Part shown: one piece after another, positions 1 through 8,428 of the stretch
Layout of the letters: every line of letters begins with the position of its first letter
Numbering within the stretch: the stretch's first letter is position 1
Assembly (NCBI GenBank): GCA_001304015.1
Contig: LJUY01000018.1
Coordinates: 1 to 39,942, forward strand
DNA length: 39,942 nucleotides
Source: a candidate division Zixibacteria bacterium SM23_81
GTDB taxonomy: Bacteria > SM23-81
Direction of reading: 5' to 3'
Made by a program: the position numbers and the translations under genes
The notes under the pieces: model-generated
Database searches by the model: none
What the model was told of the DNA's origin: nothing
What the model saw: the letters and a program-made list of their open reading frames with translations, nothing else

Positions 1-1563
1 CGACTGTGGCATAGGATCTGACACCGTCCATGATCGGGGGGACGAGGTTTTCAGTGGTCTTGGCTGCCTTCTTTATGGCTGCGAGTCTCTCTGCAACTTC
101 CTCCTGGTTTCTCCGCTTCTTGGCCTCGTTCAGTTTCTCCTTCTGTCTTCTTTCAACCTCTGGATTGATGCGGAGAATCTCCTCGGAAGGTGTCTCCGTG
201 ATTGTGAACTCATTCACACCTACAATGGTTGTAGCCTTCGTCTCAATGCCTTTCTGATACTGGTAAGCGCTGTCCGCAATCTCCCGCTGCATGTAGCCGG
301 ACTCAATGACCTTCACGGCCCCTCCTACGGCATCGATTTTTTCGATGTATGCCGCAGCTCCGGCCTCGATCTCGTCGGTCAGGGCCTCCTTTCATGGGCA
401 ATAATCTGTTGGGTTCTGAGGGCGATCCGGACGGCCTCCTCCGAGGGAAGGGCGAGAGCTTCATCCCTAGAGTTCGTATGGAGCGATTGGGTTCCACCGA
501 GAACGGCGGCAAGGGCCTGAAATGCGACACGGACCACGTTATTATCAGGCTGCTGGAGGGTCAGTGTTGATCCTGCTGTCTGGGTATGGAATCGGAGCAT
601 ACAGGATGCAGGCTTCTGGGCATGGAACCGCTCTTTCATTATTCTTGCCCAGAGTCGCCTGGCAGCGCGAAATTTGGCGATCTCTTCCAGTAAGTTATTG
701 TGACAATTAAAGAAGAATGACAACCGCTTCGCAAAATCGTCCACATCGAGCCCGACGTCGATGGCCGCCTGGACATAGGCAATGGCGTTGGCGAGGGTGA
801 AGGCGACCTCTTGAACTGCAGAGGACCCTGCCTCCCTCATGTGGTAGCCGCTGATGCTGATCGTGTTCCACTGAGGGACGTTGTCTTTGCAGAAGGCAAA
901 AATGTCCGTGATAATGCGCATGGAGGGACGGGGGGGGAAGATGTGGGTTCCTCGAGCCACGTACTCCTTGAGGATGTCATTCTGAATGGTTCCTCTGACT
1001 TGCTCCGGTTTTACGCCCTGCTTCTCTGCAACGGCGAGATACATGGCGAGAAGAATGACCGCTGTGGCATTGATCGTCATGGAGGTACTGACCCTATCCA
1101 GGGGGATGCCTTCGAAAAGGGTCTCCATATCTGACAGGGTATCGATGGCTACACCGACCTTACCCACCTCACCCAGAGACATCGGGTGATCTGAGTCGTA
1201 TCCGATCTGAGTGGGGAGGTCAAAGGCCACGCTCAACCCGGTCTGTCCCTGTTCCAGGAGGTATTTATATCGTTTGTTGGTCTCTTCGGCGGTAGCAAAA
1301 CCGGAATATTGTCGCATGGTCCAGAATCGGCCGCGATACATAGTGGGTTGAACCCCACGCGTGAAAGGATACTCACCGGGAAATCCCAATCGCTCAATAT
1401 AATCGTCCTCGCGCTCGTCGATCGATGTATATAGCCGCTTGAATTCGATATGAGAAGTAGATTCGAACTTCTTTTTTCTCTCAGGAAACCGGCTGACAGA
1501 TTTGCTGAAAGTGGTCTCCTCCCATCTTTTTGTCTCAGCTATGAGTTTTTCCCTTTCCTCCAT
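1..1563 (-). pseudogene. Methylmalonyl-CoA mutase-type large subunit, frameshifted and cut by the window edge
   Basis: B12-dependent acyl-CoA mutase large (catalytic TIM-barrel) subunit without its own B12 domain. The intact N-terminal frame (394 codons, start 1563) carries the family motifs: WTMRQY with Tyr86, ARGTH with Arg204, and SGYH with His241. By family knowledge these match Tyr89, Arg207 and His244 of Propionibacterium methylmalonyl-CoA mutase, so the substrate should be a methylmalonyl-type (carboxylated) acyl-CoA. The frame breaks at about 386-391: the segment expected between IIAHE and ALTDEIEAG, with the conserved DPLAGSYYVE motif, is missing (about 15 residues, roughly 46 nt), which shifts the frame. 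Downstream, 1-385 still reads as an intact mutase continuation without stops up to the edge. So this is either a recent lesion or an assembly error. The start overlaps meaB by 29 bp, implying translational coupling. Family certain; pseudogene status less so. Confidence 0.88.
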
Positions 1564-2521
1564 GATCGCTCCTCAGATGGCTCTTCAAATGCTCTCTCAT
1601 GATCTTTTCCACCAAGCCATAGGGATTGCCCTTCCTGTCCACCAACTGCTGAAGCATCTTGTCGAGGGTTTCGCCCTCCTCCATGCGTCCCAGAACGCTT
1701 TCCAGCAATCGGGTCTGAAGCAGTTTCAGGAAGTGTTTCTTGGTCCGGAGTTTGTTTTTCCCATCGAGTTTCTTCGATTCGATCAGAGAGTTGCGGTGTC
1801 TGGATACCCCATAGATCAGCTCAAAAACGCCCTTTCCCAGGACGGCTTCGGTTTTGAATATGGGAGGGGTCCACCCGTCCTGTCGAGGGGGGGCCATCTC
1901 AATCATCACTCGGAGTTCTTGCTCCAGCTTCTCGGCCCCCTCCCGTTCACTCTTATTAATGACAAAGATGTCGGCGATCTCAAGGAGTCCTGCCTTGATG
2001 ATTTGGACCTCGTCTCCGAGTCCGGGGACTGTTACGACGATGGACGTGTGGGCCGTGTTGACAATCTCGACCTCGTCTTGCCCGACCCCTACCGTTTCGA
2101 CGATGATAATGTCTTTGCCCATGGCATCCATGACATTGATGATGTCGTGGGTCGACCTGGAGATTCCTCCCAGATAACCGCGAGTGGCGAGGCTTCTGAT
2201 AAAGACACCGTCATCTGTACTGTGCCGCTGCATCCGGATTCTGTCGCCGAGAATCGCGCCTCCTGTAAAGGGGCTTGTGGGATCAACCGCAACGATTCCG
2301 ATAGTTTTTCCCTCTTTTCTAAATATCTCTACGATCTTATCGACCAGGGTGCTTTTGCCAGAACCCGGCAGTCCTGTTACCCCTATGATATACGCGCGAC
2401 CTGTCTTGGGATAGAGTTTTTTCAGCTCATGCCAGGCATCTGGGAGATCGTCGTCGATATCCCGCATGAGGCGGGCTGCCGCCCTCACATCGCCTTTGAG
2501 TATTCTTTCAGCAAGCCCCAT
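1535..2521 (-). CDS. meaB: MeaB/ArgK-family G3E GTPase, mutase chaperone
   Basis: A 328-residue P-loop GTPase of the MeaB (ArgK/MMAA) family, which gates cofactor loading and protects B12-dependent acyl-CoA mutases from inactivation. Visible motifs are the Walker [13 protein letters not shown] (about residues 47-58), [19 protein letters not shown], the ETVGVGQ region with its Walker B-like acidic residue, and INKSE in place of the usual NKxD guanine-specificity motif. Length fits the family. It precedes and overlaps the mutase large-subunit gene by 29 bp, so it probably serves that mutase and possibly the second mutase at 6.2-8.4 kb. The C-terminal stretch ([12 protein letters not shown] and onward) is the expected dimerisation helix region. 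Confidence 0.95.
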   Translation of the reverse strand: MGLAERILKGDVRAAARLMRDIDDDLPDAWHELKKLYPKTGRAYIIGVTGLPGSGKSTLVDKIVEIFRKEGKTIGIVAVDPTSPFTGGAILGDRIRMQRHSTDDGVFIRSLATRGYLGGISRSTHDIINVMDAMGKDIIIVETVGVGQDEVEIVNTAHTSIVVTVPGLGDEVQIIKAGLLEIADIFVINKSEREGAEKLEQELRVMIEMAPPRQDGWTPPIFKTEAVLGKGVFELIYGVSRHRNSLIESKKLDGKNKLRTKKHFLKLLQTRLLESVLGRMEEGETLDKMLQQLVDRKGNPYGLVEKIMREHLKSHLRSDHGGKGKTHS

Positions 2522-2539
2522 TGAAAACTACCTGGTCGC

Positions 2540-2726
2540 CACTGAGAAATGCTCCGTTCGCTCACTGAACGAGATCTCTGACCCGTTCTAAGGCTCGGTC
2601 GTTCGACCTTCCGAACTCGGCATTGTGGCCTCACACAGCGGAATCTCGCCCCTTCGGGGACATTCCCTTCACCAAGACGGGTACCCCAGAGATTTCGTTA
2701 TATTAGCTCCGAGGACATTTCTCAGC
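2540..2726. repeat. Long imperfect inverted repeat between meaB and the acyl-CoA dehydrogenase
   Basis: The 229-nt gap folds on itself. CTGAGAAATG at 2542-2551 pairs with CATTTCTCAG at 2716-2725. Inside, 2568-2580 (AACGAGATCTCTG) matches the reverse complement of 2687-2699 at 12 of 13 positions. The centre holds a small GCCCC-TTC-GGGG hairpin (about 2648-2659). It is probably a transcribed structured spacer; whether it terminates, attenuates or stabilises mRNA cannot be told. Confidence 0.7.
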
Positions 2727-2750
2727 ACGAATTAGCTAACGTGAAAGAGC

Positions 2751-3923
2751 CTAACCTCTCGGATCGCCCGGAACACCAATGTGACGGGCGATGACGATTC
2801 GCTGAACTTCGCTGGTGCCCTCGCCGATGTCCAGGAGTTTCTGATTCCGATAGTGTCTCTCCACGGCATATTCTTTCATCAGTCCATAGCCTCCGTGGAG
2901 TTGAACCGCATGGTTCACGACCCGATGGTAGGTTTCTGAGCACACCAGCTTCGCCATGGCGGATTCTTTGGTATAGGGTTTCTTATTATCGGCCAACCAG
3001 CAGGCCTTGTAAAGAAGAAGCCTGGCCATCTCTATCTCTGTATACATATCAGCCAACTTGAAAGCGTTGACCTGGAAGGAGCCAATCGCACGGCCGAACT
3101 GTTCCCGCTCATGAGCATATTTCATGGCTAGTTCATAGGCCCCCTGGGCCCCTCCGAGACCCATGGCGGCAATGCTGAGCCTTCCCCCGTCCAGTGTCTG
3201 GAGCATCTGGTGAAACCCCTCACCTTGTCGGCCGAGGAGGTTCTCTTTTGGAACACGGCAGTCGGCAAAGTAGAGTTCCCCAGTATTGGAGGCACGCCAG
3301 ACCATCTTCTTATGCATCGTCTTGGCACTGAAGCCTGGAGTTCCATTGGGCACCAGAATGCAGCTCAGCTCTTTTCGTCCGTCAGGCCTTTTACCCGTTA
3401 CAGCCTGGACAATGCACACCGCGCTGATATCAGAGGAAGAATTGGTTATGAAGATCTTGCTTCCGTTGATGACCCACTCGTCCCCATCCAGGAGAGCCGT
3501 GGTTTTCGAATCTCCAGCATCTGAGCCAGCGTCGGGCTCTGTCAGGCCAAAAGAGGCGAGCTTTTGACCGGCACAGAGGTCTGGAAGCCACTGGCGCTTC
3601 TGCTCCTCGCTTCCAAAGGTGTAGATGGGATAAATCCCCAGGGAATTTCCGGCAGCAAGGGTCGCAGCCTGGGAGCCATCGATCCTGGCAATCTCCTCTG
3701 TGGCGATGATATACCCCATATAGCCGATGTCAGACCCCCCGTACTGTTCAGAGACGAAGGGACCCAACAGGCCGAGCTCTCCCATTCGGTGTGTGAGTTG
3801 AACGGAGAATTCCTCTTTCTCGTCCAGCTCTTCGGCAACCGGCGCGATCTCTTTTTCGGAAAAAGCCCTGACCATTTTCCGGATGCTCTCCAGCTCCTCA
3901 TCAAGGTCAAAATTAAGCGCCAT
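2751..3923 (-). CDS. Acyl-CoA dehydrogenase
   Basis: FAD flavoprotein of the acyl-CoA dehydrogenase family (390 residues from the chosen start) that oxidises an acyl-CoA to the 2-enoyl-CoA and passes electrons to Etf. It shows FGLTEPDAGSDAG (flavin/substrate loop), INGSKIFITN, the LHGGYGLMKEYAVERHYRN region, and IGEGTSEVQRIVIARH with the catalytic-base Glu in the EGT motif. The start at 3923 has GGAGGAG a few bases upstream; a longer frame to 3959 adds 12 unconserved residues. It lies downstream of the DUF35/thiolase-like pair and upstream of meaB on the same strand. Chain-length or branched-chain specificity cannot be read from sequence alone. Confidence 0.93.
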   Translation of the reverse strand: MALNFDLDEELESIRKMVRAFSEKEIAPVAEELDEKEEFSVQLTHRMGELGLLGPFVSEQYGGSDIGYMGYIIATEEIARIDGSQAATLAAGNSLGIYPIYTFGSEEQKRQWLPDLCAGQKLASFGLTEPDAGSDAGDSKTTALLDGDEWVINGSKIFITNSSSDISAVCIVQAVTGKRPDGRKELSCILVPNGTPGFSAKTMHKKMVWRASNTGELYFADCRVPKENLLGRQGEGFHQMLQTLDGGRLSIAAMGLGGAQGAYELAMKYAHEREQFGRAIGSFQVNAFKLADMYTEIEMARLLLYKACWLADNKKPYTKESAMAKLVCSETYHRVVNHAVQLHGGYGLMKEYAVERHYRNQKLLDIGEGTSEVQRIVIARHIGVPGDPRG

Positions 3924-3972
3924 AGGCACTCCTCCGAATTGGCAACTCGCTAATGGCAAGCCTCTCCGTTTT

Positions 3973-4152
3973 GGGGTCCGTGGACCGCGTCAGTTGTCCG
4001 TTGTCCGTGGTCAGTTGCAGAGCTAATCTCGATCTTTGGATTACCCATGGGATACTGTCCGACTCCTCTCGACGTTTCTTGAAACACTACCGTCTTACAA
4101 TCGCAACAACGGACACCGGACCACGGACACGAATCACAAGCACGGACCACGG
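3973..4152. repeat. Inverted repeat built from GTCCGTGG/CCACGGAC words
   Basis: Left side 3973-4017 repeats GTCCGTGG and GTTGTCCGTTG variants. Right side 4103-4152 carries the complementary CAACAACGGAC and GGACCACGG words. The two halves form an imperfect stem around a loop of about 85 nt. It fills the whole 237-nt gap between the DUF35 gene and the acyl-CoA dehydrogenase. No convincing ORF lies in it. Confidence 0.7.
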
Positions 4153-4160
4153 CAGAAACT

Positions 4161-4661
4161 TTATTCCTCATACGGAACCCAATAGATGTTCAGAATCGTG
4201 TTTGTGGGTACCTTCTGAAATTCAGCCTTTACCTTCATTCCGATTTTGGGTTCTCCATACCTGAGCCATCCCTTGAAGATGGTACAGACACCCGGAAGCT
4301 CGACGTCGATCTGCCAGTAAGGTTCGGAAATCTCAAGACCCATTCCTCCGTAGGCCACCTTGGTGTATGTGTATATGGTCCCAATGACCGGATGAGAGAT
4401 CTCTTCCCAGTCCATCGGTTGATGACAGTCCGGACAATCGGCCCGCGCTGGTAGCCAGAGACGGTTTTCTGAGCATTTGGAGTTTGTGCATCGTGTCGCA
4501 AGGAGCCTGCCTTCCTGGAGCCCCTTGAAAAAGGGTGTCAATTTCCCGTAAGTGTGCCTATGCAAGAATGTCCTTGGCCACTCGACGACCATGGCTGGCT
4601 CCGTCTGGATTACCTTGGCTGGCTGACCAATGAATTGGGCTTCATCTTTTCTATTCCCCAT
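4161..4661 (-). CDS. DUF35 (zinc-ribbon/OB-fold) acyl-CoA-binding protein
   Basis: A 166-residue DUF35 protein. The zinc ribbon has Cys58 and Cys63 (CTNSKC), then Cys76 and Cys79 (CPDC), followed by an OB-fold-like stretch (VIGTIYTYTKV, VCTIFKGWL, IGMKVKAEF). By family knowledge, DUF35 proteins bind acyl-CoA and form complexes with thiolase-superfamily partners, for example ChsH2 with Ltp2, BbsA with BbsB, and archaeal thiolase/DUF35 pairs. The partner here is the thiolase-like gene immediately upstream. I chose the ATG at 4661 because a GAGGAG ribosome site lies 7 nt before it. An ATG at 4682 would overlap the thiolase stop as ATGGTAG but has a poorer site. Either way the two are tightly coupled. 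Confidence 0.9.
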   Translation of the reverse strand: MGNRKDEAQFIGQPAKVIQTEPAMVVEWPRTFLHRHTYGKLTPFFKGLQEGRLLATRCTNSKCSENRLWLPARADCPDCHQPMDWEEISHPVIGTIYTYTKVAYGGMGLEISEPYWQIDVELPGVCTIFKGWLRYGEPKIGMKVKAEFQKVPTNTILNIYWVPYEE

Positions 4662-4675
4662 GAGACTCTCCTCTT

Positions 4676-6070
4676 CTACCATGCTTTTCGCAGGATTCCC
4701 ATTGTGACGTGGGAGCCAACACCGGCATGGGAAACCCAAGCGGCCTGGCATCCGTTGCGGTCCGGAATCTGAAGACTCTCCCAATCTTCGGGCTTTTTCT
4801 TGCCCCAGAACTCCCAGATCTTGGGATCCCCATGGAATCTGTCGTATTTCTGCTGAACCTGCCAGAGACACTCTACCCCCTGGAAGATACCCGTTGCCCC
4901 CACAGCGTGCATGGTGCCGATGAGGCCCCCTGAGAGGTTGGAAGGGCACTTCCCTGGTTTTTCCGTGTTCGGATTGATGTAATAGGCATCACCAGATTCG
5001 ATATAGTCTGGTTCCTGGCCATAAGGCCTGAGACCAATATCGCCGTAGGTCTGGATGTCGCTGATAGTGAAGGCGTCGTGAAGTTCGACGAGGTCCAAGT
5101 CTTCTAGTGGGTTCTCGATGCCTGCCATACGATAACAGAACCAGGCAGCCATCCGAGAGGCCAGAAAACTCTCAAATCCAGGATATCGTGATCCGGGTTT
5201 TATGAGTTCCTTGTACGTCTCTGGCGTCTCATGAGGAAGGAGTGGAATCTCCTGGTGCCTTCGATCCGCCACCCGGAGGGTATGACTCCCTCCAGCAATG
5301 AACAGCTCGCAGGGCCGGTCTGTGAGTTTGTAGGCAGTCTTCTCATCACAAAGGAGAATGCAAGCGGCCCCCACACTCATGGCGCAACACTCCAGAAAGC
5401 GAAGCGGCCAGGCAGACATTCTGCTGTTGAGAATGTCCTCCACGGTGTACTTGCCAGGTTGCTGGGAATAGGGGGAAGAGCAGGCATAGAGATGGTTCTT
5501 GACGGCCACTTTAGCCCTGGTTTCTTCCGACAGCTTGTAGGTCTCCATGAAACGCTTTGCCATAGGAGCGTAGTAGGCCGAATACATGCGTGCAAGACGG
5601 GTCTCGTAGTCCTTACAAGCAGCGAAAGAAATATACGTGTTGCCTGTACGGGTATCCACCTCATCCATTCGTTCCCAACCGGCAACGAGGACCACATCGG
5701 CGTAGCCGCTAGCCACAGCCATGGCACCTGTGAGAACGGCGCTTCCTCCTGTGGCACCACCGGTCTTCACCCCGATGTTGTAAAGGGGGTCGAGGCCGAG
5801 GTAGTCATGGACCTTGGCCTCACAGAGGAGTTGGTCCTGGAAATGGTCTGCAAATTCAGCGTACACGGCGTAGTTGACGAGACCCTTCACCTCAAGAGGA
5901 TCTATTTTGAGGTCATTCTTTTCTAGCATCTGACGGAAAGCGGTCATGACCAGCTCTTCCAGCTTATATTCCGGGAATCGTTTCCTATAGTCCGTCAATC
6001 CCCCGGCTACTGCGAAGACTTTTCTGCCCCACTTCGGGATTCGTTTGTTCCCTTCCTTCATAACAATCAT
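4676..6070 (-). CDS. Thiolase-superfamily (SCP2-thiolase-like) protein lacking the nucleophilic Cys
   Basis: A 464-residue thiolase-fold protein of the group that pairs with DUF35. The position that holds the catalytic Cys in thiolases (ACASGG type) reads GGATGG at residues 104-109, so Cys is replaced by Gly105. The active-site His residues persist: His331 in ELHDAF and His388 in MHAVGATG. The C-terminal Cys/NxGGG region is also altered (SHAGVGSH). Loss of the nucleophile argues against ordinary Claisen thiolysis. By analogy with the Ltp2-ChsH2 aldolase, a retro-aldol C-C cleavage is possible; a non-catalytic scaffold is the alternative. The ATG at 6070 follows GGGAGGA by six bases; ORF extension to 6091 is not supported. 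It lies between the mutase small subunit and the DUF35 gene. Confidence 0.88.
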   Translation of the reverse strand: MIVMKEGNKRIPKWGRKVFAVAGGLTDYRKRFPEYKLEELVMTAFRQMLEKNDLKIDPLEVKGLVNYAVYAEFADHFQDQLLCEAKVHDYLGLDPLYNIGVKTGGATGGSAVLTGAMAVASGYADVVLVAGWERMDEVDTRTGNTYISFAACKDYETRLARMYSAYYAPMAKRFMETYKLSEETRAKVAVKNHLYACSSPYSQQPGKYTVEDILNSRMSAWPLRFLECCAMSVGAACILLCDEKTAYKLTDRPCELFIAGGSHTLRVADRRHQEIPLLPHETPETYKELIKPGSRYPGFESFLASRMAAWFCYRMAGIENPLEDLDLVELHDAFTISDIQTYGDIGLRPYGQEPDYIESGDAYYINPNTEKPGKCPSNLSGGLIGTMHAVGATGIFQGVECLWQVQQKYDRFHGDPKIWEFWGKKKPEDWESLQIPDRNGCQAAWVSHAGVGSHVTMGILRKAW

Positions 6071-6163
6071 GGAAATTCCTCCCTGCGTCACTGTCCCCTT
6101 CGAAAACGGGAAAGACGTGAGAAAGCTTTCTACCAGAGAAGACAGATTGCAATATTGGTGCCG

Positions 6164-6571
6164 TCAACCTCGTAGTTTCACATGTCCCTTAACCCACGCC
6201 ACAGCCTCTTCTATTCTGGTTCCAGGGGTGAAGATCGCCTTGACTCCGGCCTTGTTCAACTCTGGAATGTCCTCCTCCGGAATGATTCCACCGCCAATCA
6301 CCGTGATATCGTCGGCTCCCTCTTCCCGGAGAAGCTCTGTGATTCGAGGGAAGAGATAGTCGTGGGCACCTGAAAGGGCACTCAGCCCGATGACGTCCAC
6401 GTCCTCCTGAATGGCTGTCGCCACGATCTGTTCAGGCGTCTGATGGAGGCCTGTGTAGATGACCTCGAAACCGGCATCTCGAAAGCCTCTGGCAATGACT
6501 CGTGCTCCTCTGTCGTGTCCGTCGAGGCCTGGTTTAGCAATGAGAATCCGGATTTTTCGTTTTGGGCTCAC
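6164..6571 (-). CDS. Acyl-CoA mutase small subunit (B12-binding)
   Basis: A 135-residue stand-alone cobalamin-binding domain of the methylmalonyl/isobutyryl-CoA mutase type. The B12 ligand motif DxHxxG is present as Asp17, His19 and Gly22 (GLDGHDRG), followed by the expected Rossmann elements ([13 protein letters not shown] and [12 protein letters not shown]). The length is typical of split-mutase small subunits. The start codon is GTG, preceded by AAAGGAG. It lies 113 bp downstream of the intact large subunit (6685-8358), its most likely partner, though it may also serve the broken paralogue. An 18-bp near-palindrome shared with the MerR gene lies 42-59 bp upstream of the start, suggesting direct regulation. 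Confidence 0.95.
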   Translation of the reverse strand: MSPKRKIRILIAKPGLDGHDRGARVIARGFRDAGFEVIYTGLHQTPEQIVATAIQEDVDVIGLSALSGAHDYLFPRITELLREEGADDITVIGGGIIPEEDIPELNKAGVKAIFTPGTRIEEAVAWVKGHVKLRG

Positions 6572-6612
6572 GGTTACTCCTTTGGCTCGGTCAGCTTAGC
6601 ATGTGGTTTCTG

Positions 6613-6630
6613 TCACTTAACGCAAACTGA
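6613..6630 (-). promoter_or_regulatory. Candidate MerR operator upstream of the mutase small subunit
   Basis: The plus strand reads TCACTTAACGCAAACTGA. It matches 17 of 18 positions of the site at 20785-20802 upstream of the MerR gene, in the same orientation relative to the downstream gene. The consensus is a near-palindrome, as expected for a dimeric MerR-type regulator. Binding is inferred. Confidence 0.5.
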
Positions 6631-6684
6631 CAACCCTGATCCTAGCAGATTCTGCCGCTTCCAACATTCCCGCCCTGGGAATCT

Positions 6685-8358
6685 TCAAAACATGCCTGGA
6701 TCCTGGTAGGTCCCAAAAACCTGTCTGAAAACGTCACAGATCTCCTGGAGGGTGGTATACTCTCGCACGGCATCGATGATCAAGGGCATGAGGTTTTCAT
6801 CACCTTCGGCCCCTCTGCGGATTCGCTCCAGATGAGTCCTCACCCTATCATTGTTTCTCGTTGTCTTAACCGCTTTGAGTCGCTCAAGCTGTTTCTTCTC
6901 GATGGCCGGGTCCATCCGCCAGATAGGGATGGGTGGGTGATCTGTCACGTATTTGTTGACTCCAATCAGGGTCTTTTCACCACTGTCGATCTGCTGTTGA
7001 TAGATATAGGCTGATTCTGCAATCTCCGCTTGGGGGTACCCCCTGTCGATCGCCTTTACCATCCCCCCCAGTTCATCGATCTTGTGGATATACTCCCAGG
7101 CGTCCTCCTCTATTCGATTGGTCAGGGCCTCGACGAAATAAGATCCGGCCAGGGGATCAATGGTGTTGGCCACTCCGGTTTCTTCGGCCAGAACCTGCTG
7201 GGTTCTCAAGGCGATGAAGGCCGCTTCCTCCGTGGGGATGGCATAGGTTTCGTCCAGGGAGTTGGTATGGAGTGATTGGGTTCCCCCCAGAACGGCGGCC
7301 AGAGCCTCACAGGTCGTTCTGACCACGTTATTGTATGGCTGCTGGGCGGTAAGAGAGACACCGGCCGTCTGCGTATGGAACCTTAGCATCCAGGACCGTG
7401 AGCTTTTCGAACCAAATCTTTCCTTCATAATCCTCGCCCACATCCGACGGGCGGCCCTGAGTTTTGCGATTTCCTCAAAGAAGTCGATATGGGCGTCGAA
7501 GAAGAAAGAGAGGCGGGGAGCAAAACGGTCAATATCGAGGGCACGGTCGATGCATGCCTCCACGTAGGCAATACCGTCGGCCAGAGTAAAGGCCAATTCC
7601 TGAACGGCAGTGGCGCCTGCCTCCCGGATATGATAACCGCTGATGCTGATGGTATTCCACCGAGGGACCTCAAGGGTGCAGAATTCAACAGTGTCGACGA
7701 TGAGGCGTATGGAGGGATTGGGGGGAAGCATGAGGGTCTTCTGGGCGATGAACTCTTTCAGCATGTCATTCTGAATCGTTCCGCTGATCTGTTCTCGATT
7801 CACGCCCTGCTTCTCTGCGGCCACGATATACATGGCCAGAAGAATCGATGCAGGGGGGTTGATGGTCATGGATGTGGTTACCCTATCGAGGGGGATGCCA
7901 TCAAACAGAATCTCCATGTCTTTGAGGGTATCAACTGCCACACCGCACTTGCCGACCTCCCCCTTTGCCATGGAGGAGTCGCTGTCGTAGCCCATGAGGG
8001 TAGGGAAGTGGAAGGCCACACTTAGGCCGGTCTCGCCGTGTTCGAGTAGGTATTTGAAGCGTTGGTTTGTCTCCTCGGGCCCTCCGAGACCCGAGAACAT
8101 CCGCATCGTCCAAAGTCTTCCTAAATACATCGATGGTTGGATGCCCCGAGTGAAGGGGTACTGACCAGGAAATCCGATTTTTTGAAAATAATCGAGGTGT
8201 TTGATGTCCTCAGGAGTGTAGAGCCCTTCGATTTCGAGATCCGAAACCGTAGAAAAACGATTGCGTCGAAGTGGAACTTTCGACCGAGCCTCGTCCAGGT
8301 CTTTTTTCCACCGACCTTTGCCCTGCCTCAGTTCCGCGAACTCTTCCTCTTTGACCAT
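6685..8358 (-). CDS. B12-dependent acyl-CoA mutase large subunit, isobutyryl-CoA mutase-like
   Basis: A 557-residue catalytic subunit of the acyl-CoA mutase family, full length for the split form. Family motifs are [37 protein letters not shown] with the catalytic His243, and FHTQTAG. The substrate-site positions differ from methylmalonyl-CoA mutase: Tyr89 is Phe88 (RMFSG) and Arg207 is Gln206 (IAQKT). By family knowledge Phe/Gln is the isobutyryl-CoA mutase signature, while 2-hydroxyisobutyryl-CoA mutase has Ile/Gln plus an Asp at the position that is Ala115 here. So a non-carboxylated branched acyl-CoA such as isobutyryl-CoA is the likely substrate. Oddity: the usually conserved AFD is AFH (His117). 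The ATG at 8358 follows GGAGG. Its B12 subunit is the next gene. Confidence 0.93.
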   Translation of the reverse strand: MVKEEEFAELRQGKGRWKKDLDEARSKVPLRRNRFSTVSDLEIEGLYTPEDIKHLDYFQKIGFPGQYPFTRGIQPSMYLGRLWTMRMFSGLGGPEETNQRFKYLLEHGETGLSVAFHFPTLMGYDSDSSMAKGEVGKCGVAVDTLKDMEILFDGIPLDRVTTSMTINPPASILLAMYIVAAEKQGVNREQISGTIQNDMLKEFIAQKTLMLPPNPSIRLIVDTVEFCTLEVPRWNTISISGYHIREAGATAVQELAFTLADGIAYVEACIDRALDIDRFAPRLSFFFDAHIDFFEEIAKLRAARRMWARIMKERFGSKSSRSWMLRFHTQTAGVSLTAQQPYNNVVRTTCEALAAVLGGTQSLHTNSLDETYAIPTEEAAFIALRTQQVLAEETGVANTIDPLAGSYFVEALTNRIEEDAWEYIHKIDELGGMVKAIDRGYPQAEIAESAYIYQQQIDSGEKTLIGVNKYVTDHPPIPIWRMDPAIEKKQLERLKAVKTTRNNDRVRTHLERIRRGAEGDENLMPLIIDAVREYTTLQEICDVFRQVFGTYQDPGMF

Positions 8359-8428
8359 CGGTGCCTCCTTCCCTTAAGTTCTGTGATGCCGGTTTCGTGA
8401 CGTAAAGGGATTAGGCTTTTCCGGCAGA

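Noticed and set aside
1502-2524. A 340-codon plus-strand frame opposite meaB
   Set aside because: It is a shadow of the strongly conserved MeaB reading frame and shows no protein family features.
8388-8410. Possible third MerR operator upstream of the mutase large subunit (TTTCGTGACGTAAAG)
   Set aside because: Only about half of the 18 positions agree with the two good sites and the symmetry is poor.
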